Source of the DNA: Rhabdornis inornatus
Taxonomy: Eukaryota > Chordata > Aves > Passeriformes > Rhabdornithidae
Length of the DNA: 64,000 nucleotides
Assembly: GCA_013397075.1 (NCBI GenBank)
Contig: VWZS01011036.1
Span: forward strand, 85,859 to 149,858
Direction: 5' to 3'
A program made the position numbers and the translations under genes. The notes below the pieces were generated by a model. That model saw nothing but the letters and a program-made list of their open reading frames with translations. It was not told the origin of the DNA and did no database searches. Of the stretch, positions 61,527 through 64,000 are shown piece after piece; the stretch's first letter is position 1; every line of letters starts with the position of its first letter.

Positions 61527-64000
61527 TTCTGTCTTTAAATTCAGCCTCTTCTTTTTTTTTCCAAATGGAAAAAGAAGGTCACTGTGCTCTATGCTTACCA
61601 GACTGCTAGGTTACACCTGAATAGTTCAGATTCTGTTTTCAGGTGTCCAGTTTAAGTACAGTGGGACTCCCTGGAAGTCCAAGCAGATTTGGCTGCCAAA
61701 AGCTGCAGCATGATGTGCCTGTTGCTAGACTGAATGTCATCATAGCTCCTCTGGTCACTGCCAGCAGGAGGACACAGAAAAGCTCTCAGTATTCCAAGGA
61801 AAACCTGCACAGTGCAGCTCCCTGCGTAATCGTTGCAGTTTAATCCAGCCAGCAACCAAGGACCACACAGCCACTCCTTCACCCTCTTGCAGTGGGACAG
61901 GGGGGACAACTGGGAGTCTAAAACTGAAAAAACTCAGTGGGTGAAGAGGAGAAAAAGCCCTGATGCTGTGCACGCACTGCTTAGCAGTATCTAAAACATC
62001 CCTGTGCTACAACACTATTTTCAACACAAATCCAAAACACAGTTAAAATTAACTCCCTCCCAGTCAAAGCTAGTACAACAATCCATGCTCTTTCTGATCC
62101 ATAAGTGGCAGTGGTGGCAGAAAAAGTTTCAGCAGACAAAGTAATTTGCTAAAAGAAGCAAAGCAGAGTATCCTGCACTTCCTTAGCTGCTTTCTGGGGA
62201 TGTACAATGAAGCCACTGTGAAGATACGCAGATAATATCTAGACATGCCAGATTAATTTTATGGGGTTGGAAAATATCTCATGATTTAACAATATGCAGA
62301 TTAGTTGCCAGTCTCAGATACCAGTGATGCCCTGATTTAGAATATCTGGGTGCTTCTTGCTTATAGAAACAGCCACTTGCAGGTCCTTTTAGAAGCATAT
62401 GCAAATTCATATTTCAATCAATCAGTCAGATAAGTCATTTGATGTTGGTTTTCTTTAACTAAACTGCTTAGGGCAACTAGAGGCTGTGGTTGCCTGGGAG
62501 AAACCTGGCTGCCAACAAGGCTATCAATTGCAAACATATTATAAAACACTCGCAAACAAATCAATGCATGTTTTGCCCTCCTGGTCTTCCTGCTTTCTGT
62601 AAAAAGTGTAACTTCTTAATCTGTATTGGGACTGATGAAGAAGGATGTTCTAGAATCTTCAATACTGATCGTGTAATAGCTTTACATCTCTATTAACAAC
62701 AATAAAATAACCTAAGAGGTAATGTGTGGTACCATTTATAATCTATGTGGAAGTCAGAGCAATCTAGATAAACACAATAAACTTCAAATGAGAAAGAAAC
62801 TATTACAACATTTGCTGGCCTTCACAGCCATAAATCTTGCTTGGTCAGGACCATCCCTATTTTGCAATGTATCTGTCACATGAAAACTCTGCTGTGCAGT
62901 TAGCGGCCATTTATGTCCCAGATCATTACTTCTGTAAAGAATTTTTAGAATTTTATTCTAGATAAATACAAAAATATTTAAAAATATATTTTTAAAATAA
63001 AATACTCTTTGTAAAAGCAAGGATTTGTCTATTCATGTATATAACTAACTCCCTAACAGAACTGCTCTCGCTGCCAAATCACATCTACCTTTTCTTTCTC
63101 AGCTGCCTTATAGAGTGAAGTTTATTTTTGGTGTCGCAAGTTTTAAGGCTTTATTTTTCTTTTAATGTTCTATAAAGAAACAAAATATTCATTCTCCTCT
63201 CTAGCCCCATACATGAACACAACTTGAAAGATTATGTTTTTGTCATTTCTCATTTAGCTTATACATCCATCATTCTTTACCCTGTGATGGTAGAGATGGA
63301 ATGGAGTTGGTCTAAATCTATGCCTCGTGCAGTGTCCATAGAGATCACAAATTGGAAAGTAACCTACCTTACTGTAAGTCTCACTTGTAAGACTCATCTG
63401 TGTTATAGACAGGTTAAATTCAAACACTTCACAATCAAACTAAAATTAAAAACCATTCACACTTGAGAAATAGAATGGAATAATCTAATTTGAAATGTGT
63501 AAATATTCCTGGGTACACCTTACACTAACACACAAGTTTTTCTACTTGAAAACTTATTTTGACTTACTTTGTTTAAAAGCCTTTCACTAAATCTGGGGGC
63601 CAGTGCTATAGTCAGCACATTTTGATTTAATTGCAGGGCCAAGTTCTCATTTTCTTGGTAATGGAACTGAACTTTGTCACTATAAAAATCTCACTCTGGA
63701 GCTCACAGTTTTTCTGCTTAATGGAATATTCCTTGTAGCAAGTTTGTGTGCCAAAATGATTATTATGTGCAAGTGTTTTATAAAAATGTTGAAGGCTTCC
63801 AGCCCACTGTATTTCATCTTGAATTCAAAAAAATCTCCTTGTTTAAAACTGATGGATGTTTTAGAATATTTTGATTTATACTTTTTTTACCTCATCTACT
63901 CACATATATCTATGAAGCCTGTACGGACAAGCTGTAGGACTTCTTACAAGTTATTTCATGATGTGCACAGGAGAAAGTAGAGATGTGTCACTCACAGATT
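61527..64000. other. Intergenic, no gene seen
   Basis: The rest of the window is AT-rich, with A/T-only runs near 62941-63003. I see no exon, RNA gene or clear repeat, and the short open frames overlap on both strands. Confidence 0.65.

Noticed and set aside
40886..64000. Another GABA-A subunit gene or CCNG1 downstream, as in the mammalian neighbourhood
   Set aside because: I looked for receptor transmembrane and Cys-loop motifs and for cyclin-like sequence in the open frames and found none.

Overview
This is vertebrate nuclear DNA, most likely from a bird and possibly a songbird. The clearest content is one split gene on the + strand: GABRG2, which encodes the gamma-2 subunit of the GABA-A receptor. 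The window opens inside intron 1, so the signal-peptide exon and promoter lie upstream. All other coding exons are present: eight constitutive exons plus the 24-base 'long' microexon. Every intron is GT-AG. The joined exons give 430 residues (short form) or 438 (long form), with no frameshift or internal stop. Mature residue numbering matches mammalian gamma-2 without any insertion or deletion. The bird assignment rests on the compact AT-rich sequence, the scarcity of interspersed repeats, and an LTR near 30.6-31.1 kb that resembles a family abundant in bird genomes. That last recognition is from memory.

Layout. 1-447 is the end of intron 1. 448-5978 holds exons 2-6, which encode the extracellular ligand-binding domain. 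5979-33440 is a 27.5-kb intron 6 with simple repeats and one old antisense solo LTR. 33441-38921 holds exon 7, exon 8, the alternative microexon and the terminal exon, which encode the four membrane helices and the intracellular loop. 38922 to about 40645 is the 3' UTR, ending near two AATAAA signals. A 32-base N gap follows a poly-A run at 40854-40885. From there to 64000 I see no gene. That flank carries a well-preserved, CpG-rich solo LTR (about 49254-49934, + strand), a second solo LTR (about 61078-61525, - strand), and several A/C-rich tracts.

The gene yields two receptor isoforms that differ by eight residues in the large intracellular loop. The long form adds a serine known in mammals as a protein kinase C site. 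The sequence around the microexon has a weak acceptor, a weak donor, upstream pyrimidine tracts and a downstream YCAY-rich stretch, as expected for a neuron-regulated exon. I found no new multi-gene system. The points most worth checking are the conserved microexon switch, an unusual valine inside the Cys-loop, and the young-looking LTR about 9 kb past the gene.
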